Assembly: GCF_044386045.1 (NCBI RefSeq)
Contig: NZ_JBISCD010000040.1
Coordinates: forward strand, 1,984,001 to 2,048,000
DNA length: 64,000 nucleotides
Direction: 5' to 3'
DNA from: Thalassobellus sediminis
Lineage (GTDB): Bacteria > Bacteroidota > Bacteroidia > Flavobacteriales > Flavobacteriaceae
Made by a program: the position numbers and the translations under genes. The notes below the pieces were generated by a model. It was not told the DNA's origin. It saw only the letters and a program-made list of their open reading frames with translations, and did not search any database. Shown here in pieces: positions 9,237-17,826 of the stretch. Each line of letters starts with the position of its first letter. The first letter of the stretch is position 1.

Positions 9237-10771
9237 TACAATTAAAAGAATATATCGCATTTAACGGAGACGTTTTATTTTATCATGGTAATCCAAATTT
9301 TAAATTACTTGATGCATTAGCTATAGGTGAAGGCGATATTTGGCATAGTAGCTTAGATCAAGGTTATAAAAATATATTTCAAGAAATTATTTATCAAACA
9401 GTTGTGTTTTTCTGGTATGCTAAAGATATAGATGATGTAGAAAAGGCTGTTAGTTGGAGAATTAACCCTAATGCTTTTGTAATAAGAAAACAGGTTTGGG
9501 AAAACTTTGGAGGCTTTGATTTAGATTATGAAAGTCTTCAAACAGCTGCTCTAGATTTTGGGTTTAATACTCTACGCTATCAAGGAGTAGTTCCTTTATA
9601 TATAAAAGGGTTGTTTGATGAAAGTGTTGAAACTATTACTATTTCAACAAAAGATGTTTATACATTTTATATCAAAAATTTTAAACGTTCACAAAGTATA
9701 TATATGCTTTTACGACGAGGTATCTGGAAGCCAAAAGAGTTTATGAGTTTTTGGTTCGTTAAAAATAACTTTCATTTTAAAGAAAAGACTGTATTACTTA
9801 AACCAAGAATACTAAAATCAATTCAAAATAGCCCCAAAGTAAGTTATATTATTCCTACCATGATGCGTCAAGATTTTACTTTAAATCTTTTAAATGATTT
9901 AGAAAATCAAACTTACAAACCTTTTGAAGTGATTGTTGTTGATGCTACTCCAGAAGTATCAAGAGATGTATCGTTATACAATGCATTTAATTATTCTTTT
10001 AATGTAACTTTTAAATGGCAAACCACTAAAGGAAGTTGTAGAGCAAGAAATGAAGCTATAGAATTATGTACAGGAGATTATATTGTTTTTGGTGATGATG
10101 ATATTAGAATTCAACCACAGTTTATTGAAAATCATATTAAGTTTTTACAAACCTATAATGCTGAAGCTTGTAATGGATTAGATATAAGGGCAGACCATCA
10201 ACAACAAACTTTAGAAGATTTAGATAAAAAATTAGAAGTTTTAGGAGAAAAACGATGGAAAGTTGGAGCAGCACAATCTTTTAGTAATGCTAATTCTTGT
10301 GTTTCTAAAAGTGTTGTAGATATTTTAGTAGGTAACGATATTAATTATGATGGCGGTTATGGTGAAGATAGCGATTTTGGCTTATCCATTACAAAACTAG
10401 GTGTCACGGTTTTACATAATCCGTTTTCTGTTAATTTACATTTAAAGCCACCTATTGGAGGGTATCGTTTTTGGGGAAAACAAGCAGGAATAAAAGGTAA
10501 TGAAAGAAAAAAGCAACCTTGGGAGTTAAATACACCAGTTAAACATATTGTACCTACACCAAGCCCAACAATTATGTATCAGCTATTTAAGCATTTTGAT
10601 GAAAGACAGCGTAAAGAATATAAAATCAAGTATTTTGTGTTTTATTTTACTAAGGCTAAATTAATAGAACTCCCAATAAGAATATTGAAATTTCCAATGA
10701 GGATTTTGCAATTTAATAAGTCAATCTTTTATGCTAAAAAATTAATAGCTTTAGGAAAACGAACAAAATAA
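9233..10771 (+). CDS. Family 2 glycosyltransferase with an extra N-terminal half domain
   Basis: The C-terminal part (about 190-512) is a complete family 2 enzyme: IIPTMMRQDF from 196, VVDATPE at 225-231, the metal site DDD at 278-280 and the acidic GEDSD at 367-371. The first 190 residues contain AFVIRKQVWENFGGFDLDYE at 81-100, which resembles the acceptor-side half of another family 2 enzyme, but no nucleotide-binding half precedes it. The start is a TTG overlapping the previous stop. It may be a fusion with a decayed transferase, or an acceptor-binding module. At 512 residues it is clearly longer than a simple GT2. Confidence 0.82.
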   Translation: MIQLKEYIAFNGDVLFYHGNPNFKLLDALAIGEGDIWHSSLDQGYKNIFQEIIYQTVVFFWYAKDIDDVEKAVSWRINPNAFVIRKQVWENFGGFDLDYESLQTAALDFGFNTLRYQGVVPLYIKGLFDESVETITISTKDVYTFYIKNFKRSQSIYMLLRRGIWKPKEFMSFWFVKNNFHFKEKTVLLKPRILKSIQNSPKVSYIIPTMMRQDFTLNLLNDLENQTYKPFEVIVVDATPEVSRDVSLYNAFNYSFNVTFKWQTTKGSCRARNEAIELCTGDYIVFGDDDIRIQPQFIENHIKFLQTYNAEACNGLDIRADHQQQTLEDLDKKLEVLGEKRWKVGAAQSFSNANSCVSKSVVDILVGNDINYDGGYGEDSDFGLSITKLGVTVLHNPFSVNLHLKPPIGGYRFWGKQAGIKGNERKKQPWELNTPVKHIVPTPSPTIMYQLFKHFDERQRKEYKIKYFVFYFTKAKLIELPIRILKFPMRILQFNKSIFYAKKLIALGKRTK

Positions 10772-10773
10772 GG

Positions 10774-11769
10774 ATGAACTTTTCACTAATTATATGTACT
10801 TACATGCGTCCAAAACCTCTGCTCAAGTTGTTGCAGTCGGTTAAGGAGCAAACCTTGTATCCTAATGAAGTTTTAATAATTGATGGATCAACCAATAATG
10901 AAACTAAATTGGTTTTAAATGAAAATTCTTTTAAAAATTTAAAATATAAAAAGGTTGATGAACTAAATAGAGGATTAACCAAACAGCGTAATTTTGGGAT
11001 TAATTTAGTTTCAGAAACATCAGAAATAGTTTGTTTTTTAGATGATGATATTGTTTTAGATTCAAATTATTTTGAAGCCTTAATAAAAACGTATTCAAAA
11101 AAAACAGAAGCCTTAGCAGTAGGAGGATATATTGTCAATGAAATTAATTGGGTGAAATCTGATGAAAAAAATAATAGATCAAAGTTTTATTATGATGGTT
11201 GGATGCGGGAAGAACCGTCACGATTTAAAATAAGGCGTATATTTAGTTTGTTGCCAGACGTTGCCCCTGGATTTATGCCCACGTTTTCTCATGGGCGCTC
11301 TATTAGTTTTTTGCCTCCATCAGGAAAGATATATGAGGTAGAGCAAATTATGGGGGGGGTTGCTTCTTATAGAAAAGAAATTTTCAATACTTTTAAATTT
11401 TCAACTTATTTTGAAGGTTACGGATTATATGAAGATGCCGATTTTTCTTTAAGGTTAGCAAAAATTGGAAAGCTTTATGTGAATACAAATGCTCAATTAG
11501 CTCATTATCATGACGGATCTGGACGTCCTAATAAATATAACTACGGGAAAATGGTTGTTAGAAATGGTTGGTATGTTTGGCGTATAAAACATCCAACTCC
11601 TTCAATTAAAGCCAGATTAAAATGGCACGCTACTGTAGTATTACTTACTAAAATTAGACTTGTTAATATAGTAACAACTTCAAATAGAAAAGAAGCTTTT
11701 ACAGAAAGTTTAGGACGTATTGTTGGTTGGTTTTCGCTTATCTTTAAGGCACCGAAAATAGAAAAATGA
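10774..11769 (+). CDS. Glycosyltransferase family 2 with a G8 tract
   Basis: The 331-residue protein starts with the family 2 strand FSLIICTYMRP, then IDGST at 36-40, RNFG at 72-75, LDDDIV at 89-94 and the acidic YEDADFS at 219-225. It starts 2 bases after the previous stop and its own stop overlaps the next ATG. An unbroken run of eight G at 11352-11359 encodes M193-G194-G195-V196. In such AT-rich DNA that run could slip during replication and switch the gene on and off. The frame is intact here. The donor sugar is unknown. Confidence 0.9.
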   Translation: MNFSLIICTYMRPKPLLKLLQSVKEQTLYPNEVLIIDGSTNNETKLVLNENSFKNLKYKKVDELNRGLTKQRNFGINLVSETSEIVCFLDDDIVLDSNYFEALIKTYSKKTEALAVGGYIVNEINWVKSDEKNNRSKFYYDGWMREEPSRFKIRRIFSLLPDVAPGFMPTFSHGRSISFLPPSGKIYEVEQIMGGVASYRKEIFNTFKFSTYFEGYGLYEDADFSLRLAKIGKLYVNTNAQLAHYHDGSGRPNKYNYGKMVVRNGWYVWRIKHPTPSIKARLKWHATVVLLTKIRLVNIVTTSNRKEAFTESLGRIVGWFSLIFKAPKIEK

Positions 11770-12887
11770 AGTTTTTAATTATATCTCATGCCTTACATAA
11801 AACTAAAGATGCTGCTGTATTTAGTTACGCACCTTATGTTCGTGAAATGAATATATGGTTAAAATATGTTGATGAGGTTGAAGTTATAGCGCCACTAGAA
11901 AGTGTAGAAGTTTCTAAAATAGACATGGCATATAAGCACCCAAAAATGGTGCTAACAGATATTTCTGCTATCGAATTTACATCTGTTAAAAATGTTTTTT
12001 TATCTGTAATTAAACTTCCAAAAATTATTTTTAAAATTTTTAAAGCTTGTCGTAAAGCAGATCATATTCATTTGCGATGCCCAGGAAATATAGGGTTATT
12101 AGGCTGTTTGGTTCAAATAGGTTTTCCAAATAAAATAAAAACGGCTAAATATGCTGGTAATTGGGAACCTAAAGCAAAGCAACCATTAAGTTATAAAGTT
12201 CAAAAACGAATTTTAAGTAATACGTTTTTAACAAAAAACATGCAAGTTTTGGTGTATGGCAATTGGAAAAATCAAACTAAAAATATCAAATCCTTTTTTA
12301 CAGCAACTTATACAAATTCTGAAATTGAAAAACCGATAATAAGAGATTATTCAGGAAAATTAAGATTTGTTTTCGCGGGGAGTTTAGTAGAAGGAAAACG
12401 TCCGTTATTAGCCATTCAAGTTATTGAAGCACTAAACAAACAAGGAAAAGAAGTTGTTCTAGATTTATTTGGAGATGGTGTTTTAAGAGAGGCATTGCAG
12501 AATTACATTACGATTAATAAATTAGAAAATTTTGTTATTTTACATGGAAATCAAACAAAAGAAATTATTAAATCGGCATTAAAAACAGCCCATTTTTCAA
12601 TATTACCATCAAAATCTGAAGGCTGGCCAAAAGCGATTGCAGAAGCCATGTTTTTTGGAGTGATACCAATTGGAACCAGAATTTCTTGTGTGCCAAATAT
12701 GTTAGGTTATGGTGATAGAGGTATTTTAGTTGAACCAGAATTCCCAGAAGCATTAGCTAATATTGCTAAGGTTTTAAGTGATTTTTCATTGTTAGAAACC
12801 ATGTCGATAAAGGCTTCAAATTGGTCGCAAAGTTATACCTTAGATCTTTTTGAGGAAGAAATTTCTAAATTGTTAATGCATTCATGA
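11766..12887 (+). CDS. Glycosyltransferase family 4
   Basis: The 373-residue GT-B protein has a conserved C-terminal half: FAGSLVEGKRP at 213-223, LFGDGV at 234-239, and SEGWPKAIAE at 284-293, matching the family 4 E-x7-E site, with E285 and E293 as the two glutamates. The N-terminal acceptor half is less conserved and includes a His-Leu-Arg-Cys block near 102-105. It overlaps both neighbours by 4 bases. It is a likely repeat-unit transferase of retaining mechanism; donor and acceptor are unknown. Confidence 0.88.
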   Translation: MKFLIISHALHKTKDAAVFSYAPYVREMNIWLKYVDEVEVIAPLESVEVSKIDMAYKHPKMVLTDISAIEFTSVKNVFLSVIKLPKIIFKIFKACRKADHIHLRCPGNIGLLGCLVQIGFPNKIKTAKYAGNWEPKAKQPLSYKVQKRILSNTFLTKNMQVLVYGNWKNQTKNIKSFFTATYTNSEIEKPIIRDYSGKLRFVFAGSLVEGKRPLLAIQVIEALNKQGKEVVLDLFGDGVLREALQNYITINKLENFVILHGNQTKEIIKSALKTAHFSILPSKSEGWPKAIAEAMFFGVIPIGTRISCVPNMLGYGDRGILVEPEFPEALANIAKVLSDFSLLETMSIKASNWSQSYTLDLFEEEISKLLMHS

Positions 12888-13960
12888 GGGTTTTACAATT
12901 AATAGATTCATTACATGCAGGAGGGGCAGAGCGAGTAGCTGTAAATTTAGCAAATGGATTGTCTAATAAAATAGATAAATCATTTTTGTGTACTACACGA
13001 CAAGAAGGTATATTAAAAGAAAGTATTGTAAGTAAGGTAGGATACTTGTTTTTAAATAAAACAAAAACGATAGATATTAGAGCCATATACAAATTAAGAA
13101 ATTTTATTGTAGAAAAAAAAATTGAAATACTCCATGCACATTCTAGCTCTTTTTTTTTAGCAATTATTATTAAAATAGTGCTTCCAAAGCTTGTAGTTAT
13201 ATGGCATGATCATTATGGGGAAAGTGAGTTTCTAGATAAACGTCCGAAATTTGTTCTAAAATGTTGTTCAAAATTGTTTAGTCATATTTTTGTAGTTAAT
13301 TCGAAGTTAGAAAGATGGTCTAAAGAAATGCTTTATTGTAAATCGGTTAATTATTTATCCAATTTCCCAGTTAATAATAATAAAGGTGTCTTAACAAATT
13401 TAAACGGGGAAAAAAGTAAAAGAATTATTTGTTTAGCAAATTTAAGACCCCAAAAAGACCATATAAATCTTTTAAAGGCTTTTAAAGTTGTCTGGAATAC
13501 AAATAAGAATTGGACGCTACATATAGTGGGACATGATTTTAAAGATGAGTATTCGTTAAATATTAAAAATTTTATAAAAGATAATAGCTTAGAAAACAAT
13601 GTATATGTTTATGGAAGTTGTTCGGATATTTCTAATATTTTAAACCAGAGTGATATAGGTGTTTTGGCTTCAAAATCAGAAGGTTTACCTTTGTCGTTAT
13701 TAGAATATGGCTTAGCAGGATTAGCAACTATAGCTACGAATGTGGGAGATTGCAATAAAGTAATTTCTAATGATGTAGAAGGTATTTTAATTCCTTCAAA
13801 TAATACTGATGCTTTAGTAAATGCTTTGTTTAAATATATCAATAATACTGATTTAAGACTTGAGTCTGGACAATGTTTACAAGCAAAGGTTAATGCATCT
13901 TTTTCTCAATTAACAATATTAAATTCAATGATAGAAATTTACAAAAAGCATCAACTATGA
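12884..13960 (+). CDS. Glycosyltransferase family 4
   Basis: The 358-residue protein starts with the family 4 acceptor-domain pattern LHAGGAERVAVNLA at 10-23, has HAHSS at 94-98, LANLRPQKDH at 194-203 and the E-x7-E motif SEGLPLSLLE at 265-274 followed by NVGDCNKVI. It has a normal length. It overlaps the GT4 upstream and the polymerase gene downstream by 4 bases each. A run of nine T at about 13150-13158 falls in Ser-Phe-Phe codons; such runs are common in this AT-rich DNA and I attach no function to it. Confidence 0.9.
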   Translation: MRVLQLIDSLHAGGAERVAVNLANGLSNKIDKSFLCTTRQEGILKESIVSKVGYLFLNKTKTIDIRAIYKLRNFIVEKKIEILHAHSSSFFLAIIIKIVLPKLVVIWHDHYGESEFLDKRPKFVLKCCSKLFSHIFVVNSKLERWSKEMLYCKSVNYLSNFPVNNNKGVLTNLNGEKSKRIICLANLRPQKDHINLLKAFKVVWNTNKNWTLHIVGHDFKDEYSLNIKNFIKDNSLENNVYVYGSCSDISNILNQSDIGVLASKSEGLPLSLLEYGLAGLATIATNVGDCNKVISNDVEGILIPSNNTDALVNALFKYINNTDLRLESGQCLQAKVNASFSQLTILNSMIEIYKKHQL

Positions 13961-15318
13961 AGTTGTCTCTGTACTATAAACTTCTTGTTTTTCATATAGT
14001 TTTAGCTATTGGTGTTTTTGTATTTAAGCCTTTGGCTTTAGCTTATTTTCTGTTTATTACTGTTTTTTTTAGTTATAAAATATTAATGACATCTAAAAAG
14101 AATAAAACCTTTTATGTGCTATTAGCATGTGCCTACATAGTTGGAATTGAAGTTTTTTTAAGGATGAATGGTGGTACAGTATTTTATGAAGCAAGTAAAT
14201 ATTTAGTTATTGTATTTGTTGTTTTAGGATTGTTAAGTAATAGCTTTTCAAATCAAGCCATAATTTATTTGATTTATATATTACTACTAATACCTGGAAT
14301 TTTTGTTGCGGTAACTCAAATGGGATTTGAATCGGATATTAGAAGAGCTATTGCTTTTAATTTAAGTGGGCCTATTTGTTTAGGAATCTCAGCATTTTAT
14401 TGTTACAAACGGAGTATAAGCTTTAATAAGATTAGAATAATATTATTAGCTTTTTTGTTTCCGCTTATTAGTATGGCTGTATATTTGGTTTTATATACAC
14501 CAAATTTACAAGAGATTATAACTAGTACAGGTTCTAATTTTGATGCTTCTGGAGGTTTTGGTCCTAATCAAGTATCAACAGTTTTAGGGTTAGGTGTATT
14601 TGTGTTATCAATACGCTTTTTTATGTCTAGAGAATTGTTCTATTATAGAGTTATCGATTTGCTATTGTTTGCATTATTAGGGTTTAGAGCATTGGTTACA
14701 TTTAGTAGAGGGGGAGTTATCACTGCCACTATAATGATTGTCTTTTTTTTAGCTATATATTATTTAAAGGTTAATTTAAAAACGAAATTTCGCATAAAAT
14801 TTTCATTATTTATTTTCTTAACGATAGTGGTAGTTACTTGGATGGTTAGCTCTATTCAAACTAGTGGGTTTTTAGATAAACGTTATGCGAATCAAGATGC
14901 TGCAGGAAGAGAAAAGGAAGATGTAACAACAGGAAGAACTGATTTGTTAGCTTTTGAAATAGGAGAATTTGTTGATAATCCTTTTTTAGGTATTGGTGTA
15001 GGTAAAGTAAAAGAAGCACGTTTAGATGAAACAGGTGTTGCAGCAGCATCACATAATGAAATGAGTCGTATAGTTGCAGAGCATGGTTTGTTTGGTGTGT
15101 TTGCTTTTTTAATATTATTATTAGTACCATTAGTATATAGGATTAAAAATAGAAATAATATTTTCTTTTATTCTTTTTATTTGTTTTGGTTACTAACTAT
15201 TAATCATTCCGCAATGCGGATTGCTGCTCCTGCTTTTATTTACGGACTTTGTTTATTAAATATTACTTATGAAACATCTAAAACTAAATCATCATACCCC
15301 AAAAAAGTAATTAAATAG
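13957..15318 (+). CDS. O-antigen polymerase/ligase family membrane protein (Wzy/WaaL-like)
   Basis: The 453-residue protein is highly hydrophobic, with roughly ten or more membrane segments. It has the large periplasmic loop typical of the Wzy_C family: GRTDLLAF from about 326, a block of the N-P-F-L-G-I-G-V-G type, then SHNE at 365-368 and a VAEHGLFG stretch. These proteins join lipid-linked repeat units into polymer or transfer them to a lipid acceptor. Among only glycosyltransferases, polymerase is the more likely role. It overlaps the preceding GT4, and a 38-base gap follows. Confidence 0.85.
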   Translation: MKLSLYYKLLVFHIVLAIGVFVFKPLALAYFLFITVFFSYKILMTSKKNKTFYVLLACAYIVGIEVFLRMNGGTVFYEASKYLVIVFVVLGLLSNSFSNQAIIYLIYILLLIPGIFVAVTQMGFESDIRRAIAFNLSGPICLGISAFYCYKRSISFNKIRIILLAFLFPLISMAVYLVLYTPNLQEIITSTGSNFDASGGFGPNQVSTVLGLGVFVLSIRFFMSRELFYYRVIDLLLFALLGFRALVTFSRGGVITATIMIVFFLAIYYLKVNLKTKFRIKFSLFIFLTIVVVTWMVSSIQTSGFLDKRYANQDAAGREKEDVTTGRTDLLAFEIGEFVDNPFLGIGVGKVKEARLDETGVAAASHNEMSRIVAEHGLFGVFAFLILLLVPLVYRIKNRNNIFFYSFYLFWLLTINHSAMRIAAPAFIYGLCLLNITYETSKTKSSYPKKVIK

Positions 15319-15356
15319 ATGCTAATGTGGCCATTAAAAAAAAATGATATAAAAAC

Positions 15357-16367
15357 ATGATAAAAATCCTGTATATAGGAAATCAATTATCTCAAAAAGG
15401 TAAAACAGAAACAACTATTGATACTTTAAGTAAATCGTTAAAGTTAGAAGGCTATCATGTTTTAACTGCTTCAAAAATTAATAATAAAGTATTGCGCTTA
15501 CTTGATATGCTATTTCATATTTTTAAATATAGAAAGTTAGTACATTATGTTTTAATTGATACTTACAGCACACAAAATTTTTATTACGCCTATTTATGTA
15601 GTCAGTTATGTCGATTTTTAAAGTTAAAATACATTCCAATTTTGCATGGAGGTAATTTACCAATGAGGTTACAAAAAAATCCAAAGTTAAGCCAGAAGAT
15701 ATTTAATAATGCTTACAAAAATATTACACCTTCAGAATATATTCAGTCTGAGTTTAAAAAGCAGGGCTTTAATAATTTATTATGTATTCCTAATTCTATA
15801 GAACTTAAAAACTATTCTTTTAAAGAAAGGGTTTTTGATAAACCGAAACTCCTTTGGGTGCGTTCTTTTTCAGAAATTTATAATCCATTATTGGCAATAG
15901 ATGTTTTAAGTCTGTTACTTAAAGAAGGATTTGAAGCATCATTATGTATGGTTGGCCCTGAAAATGACGGTTCTCTTAAAAAAGCAAAAGAACATGCGCT
16001 TAAATTAAATATAGATGTTCAGTTTACAGGTAAACTATCTAAGAAAGAATGGATTCATTTATCTAAGAGTCATAATGTTTTTATTAATACCACAAATTTT
16101 GATAATATGCCAGTAAGTGTAATTGAAGCTATGGCATTAGGGTTACCAATTGTTTCTACTTTTGTTGGTGGGATGCCTTTTTTAATAGATCATAAAAAAG
16201 AAGGCATATTAGTTGATCCAAATAATATAAATGAGTTTTTCAAGGCATTAAAAGATATATTTGATAATACAGAAGATACTATTACAAGAGTTTTAAAAGC
16301 TAGAGAAAAAGTTGAAAATTATGATTGGGAAGTCGTTAAACAAAAATGGTTTAGTGTTTTGCAATGA
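15357..16367 (+). CDS. Glycosyltransferase family 4
   Basis: The 336-residue GT-B protein is compact. It has an ILHGGNLP block near residue 100, PNSIEL before the second domain, LLWVRSFSEIYNP at its start, and the catalytic region from N250 to E257 (NMPVSVIE). In that region the first Glu of the E-x7-E pair is replaced by Asp249/Asn250; this variant occurs in active family members. The conserved FVGGMPFLI loop follows. The ATG at 15357 lies 38 bases after the polymerase gene. It is the last glycosyltransferase before the initiating transferase. Confidence 0.86.
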   Translation: MIKILYIGNQLSQKGKTETTIDTLSKSLKLEGYHVLTASKINNKVLRLLDMLFHIFKYRKLVHYVLIDTYSTQNFYYAYLCSQLCRFLKLKYIPILHGGNLPMRLQKNPKLSQKIFNNAYKNITPSEYIQSEFKKQGFNNLLCIPNSIELKNYSFKERVFDKPKLLWVRSFSEIYNPLLAIDVLSLLLKEGFEASLCMVGPENDGSLKKAKEHALKLNIDVQFTGKLSKKEWIHLSKSHNVFINTTNFDNMPVSVIEAMALGLPIVSTFVGGMPFLIDHKKEGILVDPNNINEFFKALKDIFDNTEDTITRVLKAREKVENYDWEVVKQKWFSVLQ

Positions 16368-16380
16368 TATTTGGTTTTAG

Positions 16381-16402
16381 TTGAATTAACTTACTATATT
16401 TA
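16381..16402 (+). promoter_or_regulatory. Possible promoter before the initiating sugar transferase
   Basis: TATATTTA at 16395-16402 differs at one base from the Bacteroidota -7 box TAnnTTTG. TTG triplets lie at 16371 and 16381; the one at 16371 gives a 21-base spacing to the box. The gene begins at 16430 after a 62-base gap, the largest in the locus, which supports a separate promoter. The match is weak. Confidence 0.35.
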
Positions 16403-16429
16403 CAGTCTCTCAAAAAAAGCTCTTCGATA

Positions 16430-17821
16430 ATGTCTAAAAAAGGGATTCATTTCAACATTTCCGAGCGTAAAGTGTTATTGCGTGTATTCGATATTGTTTC
16501 AATACTTCTTGTATTATACTTTGTAAGTAACACATTTGATTTTGTTTATTTTACAATTAATAAAGAAAACTGGAGGTGGGTATTTGTATTAATTCTATAT
16601 ATATCTTTATTCGGAACTATTTTTGAACTTTATGATTTACAAAAATCTAGTCGATTAGAAAAAGTAATAGCCAATATTATATTAACGGCATCGGTTACTG
16701 TTTTGTTTTATTTTTTAACACCATTTTTCACTCCTATTTTACCCGATAACAGATTACAAATTCTTTATTTTTATTTTGCGATATTGTGCGCTTTATTTTT
16801 TTGGCGATTAGCTTATATAACTTTTATAGTATCTCCCCGTTTTTATAAAAAGGTGTTAATAGTTGGTGAAACATCTAATATACAAACTATTGTAAAGGCG
16901 TTCAAAGGTGCAGATCCTAATTATAAAATAGTTGGTTTTATAAATTGTGAAGTAAGAAAATCGGCGAAGATTAAGTTTAAAGGAATAGTTGAATATAACC
17001 CTAAGCAAATTTATCAAGTTATAAAAGATGAAAATATATCTGAAATTGTTATTGCTAGTTATAATTCAGAATCGATAACTCAAGAAATTTATAAAGATCT
17101 TATAACCCTATTAGAAGGCGGCTTTTCAATAAAAGAATACACGCAGGTTTATGAAGATATGACTTACAGAGTACCAGTACAATTTGTTGGAAAAGATTTT
17201 TATAAATATTTCCCATTTAGTAGAAGTAATCAAAACAAAATGTATCAATTTTTTCACCGTTTTTTTGATGTTGTTATTTCTTTTTTAGGAGTTTTATGTG
17301 GGATAATCTTATTACCTTTTGTTTTTTTAGGTAATTTAATAGGTAACACAGGACCTCTGTTTTATTATCAAGAGCGTATAGGTAAAAACGGTAATCTTTT
17401 TAAAATTATTAAGTTTAGAACAATGGTAACTAATGCTGAAAAGAATGGAGCCGTTTGGGCAAAAAAGAATGATATTAGAATAACACCTTTTGGGAAGTTT
17501 TTAAGAAATTCTAGATTAGATGAAGTACCTCAGTTTTTAAATATTCTAAAAGGTGATATGAGTTTAATTGGTCCAAGACCAGAGCGACCTTATTTTGTTA
17601 GAGAACTATCACAAACCCTTCCTTTTTATGAAACTAGGCATATTATCAAACCTGGTTTAACGGGGTGGGCACAGGTAAACACTAGATACGGTTCTTCTGT
17701 AGATGATAGCTTGTTAAAACTTCAGTATGATTTATATTATATTAAACATAAAAGCTTTTTTCTAGATATTAATATCCTTATAAAAACAATTAGTACAATA
17801 ATTTTCTTTAGAGGACAATAA
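16430..17821 (+). CDS. Undecaprenyl-phosphate sugar phosphotransferase (WcaJ/WbaP type)
   Basis: This 463-residue protein should start each repeat unit by moving a sugar-1-phosphate onto undecaprenyl phosphate. The N-terminal half has four membrane segments and a Rossmann-like CoA-binding-type domain from about 140. One more membrane-associated helix near 275-300 leads into the bacterial sugar-transferase domain with a KFRTM block, the catalytic Asp364-Glu365 in SRLDEVPQ and GPRPE at 381-385. It is the last gene of the locus. The sugar (glucose, galactose or a deoxy sugar) cannot be read off. Confidence 0.92.
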   Translation: MSKKGIHFNISERKVLLRVFDIVSILLVLYFVSNTFDFVYFTINKENWRWVFVLILYISLFGTIFELYDLQKSSRLEKVIANIILTASVTVLFYFLTPFFTPILPDNRLQILYFYFAILCALFFWRLAYITFIVSPRFYKKVLIVGETSNIQTIVKAFKGADPNYKIVGFINCEVRKSAKIKFKGIVEYNPKQIYQVIKDENISEIVIASYNSESITQEIYKDLITLLEGGFSIKEYTQVYEDMTYRVPVQFVGKDFYKYFPFSRSNQNKMYQFFHRFFDVVISFLGVLCGIILLPFVFLGNLIGNTGPLFYYQERIGKNGNLFKIIKFRTMVTNAEKNGAVWAKKNDIRITPFGKFLRNSRLDEVPQFLNILKGDMSLIGPRPERPYFVRELSQTLPFYETRHIIKPGLTGWAQVNTRYGSSVDDSLLKLQYDLYYIKHKSFFLDINILIKTISTIIFFRGQ

Positions 17822-17826
17822 TTAAA

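Noticed and set aside
13150..13158. Run of nine T in a GT4 gene as a phase-variation site
   Set aside because: A and T runs of this length occur throughout this AT-rich DNA, so the run is not distinctive. The G8 run at 11352 is.
14861..15130. Minus-strand frame rich in Leu, His and Gln inside the polymerase gene
   Set aside because: The composition is what reversed membrane-protein codons give, and the plus strand is a clear Wzy-like gene.
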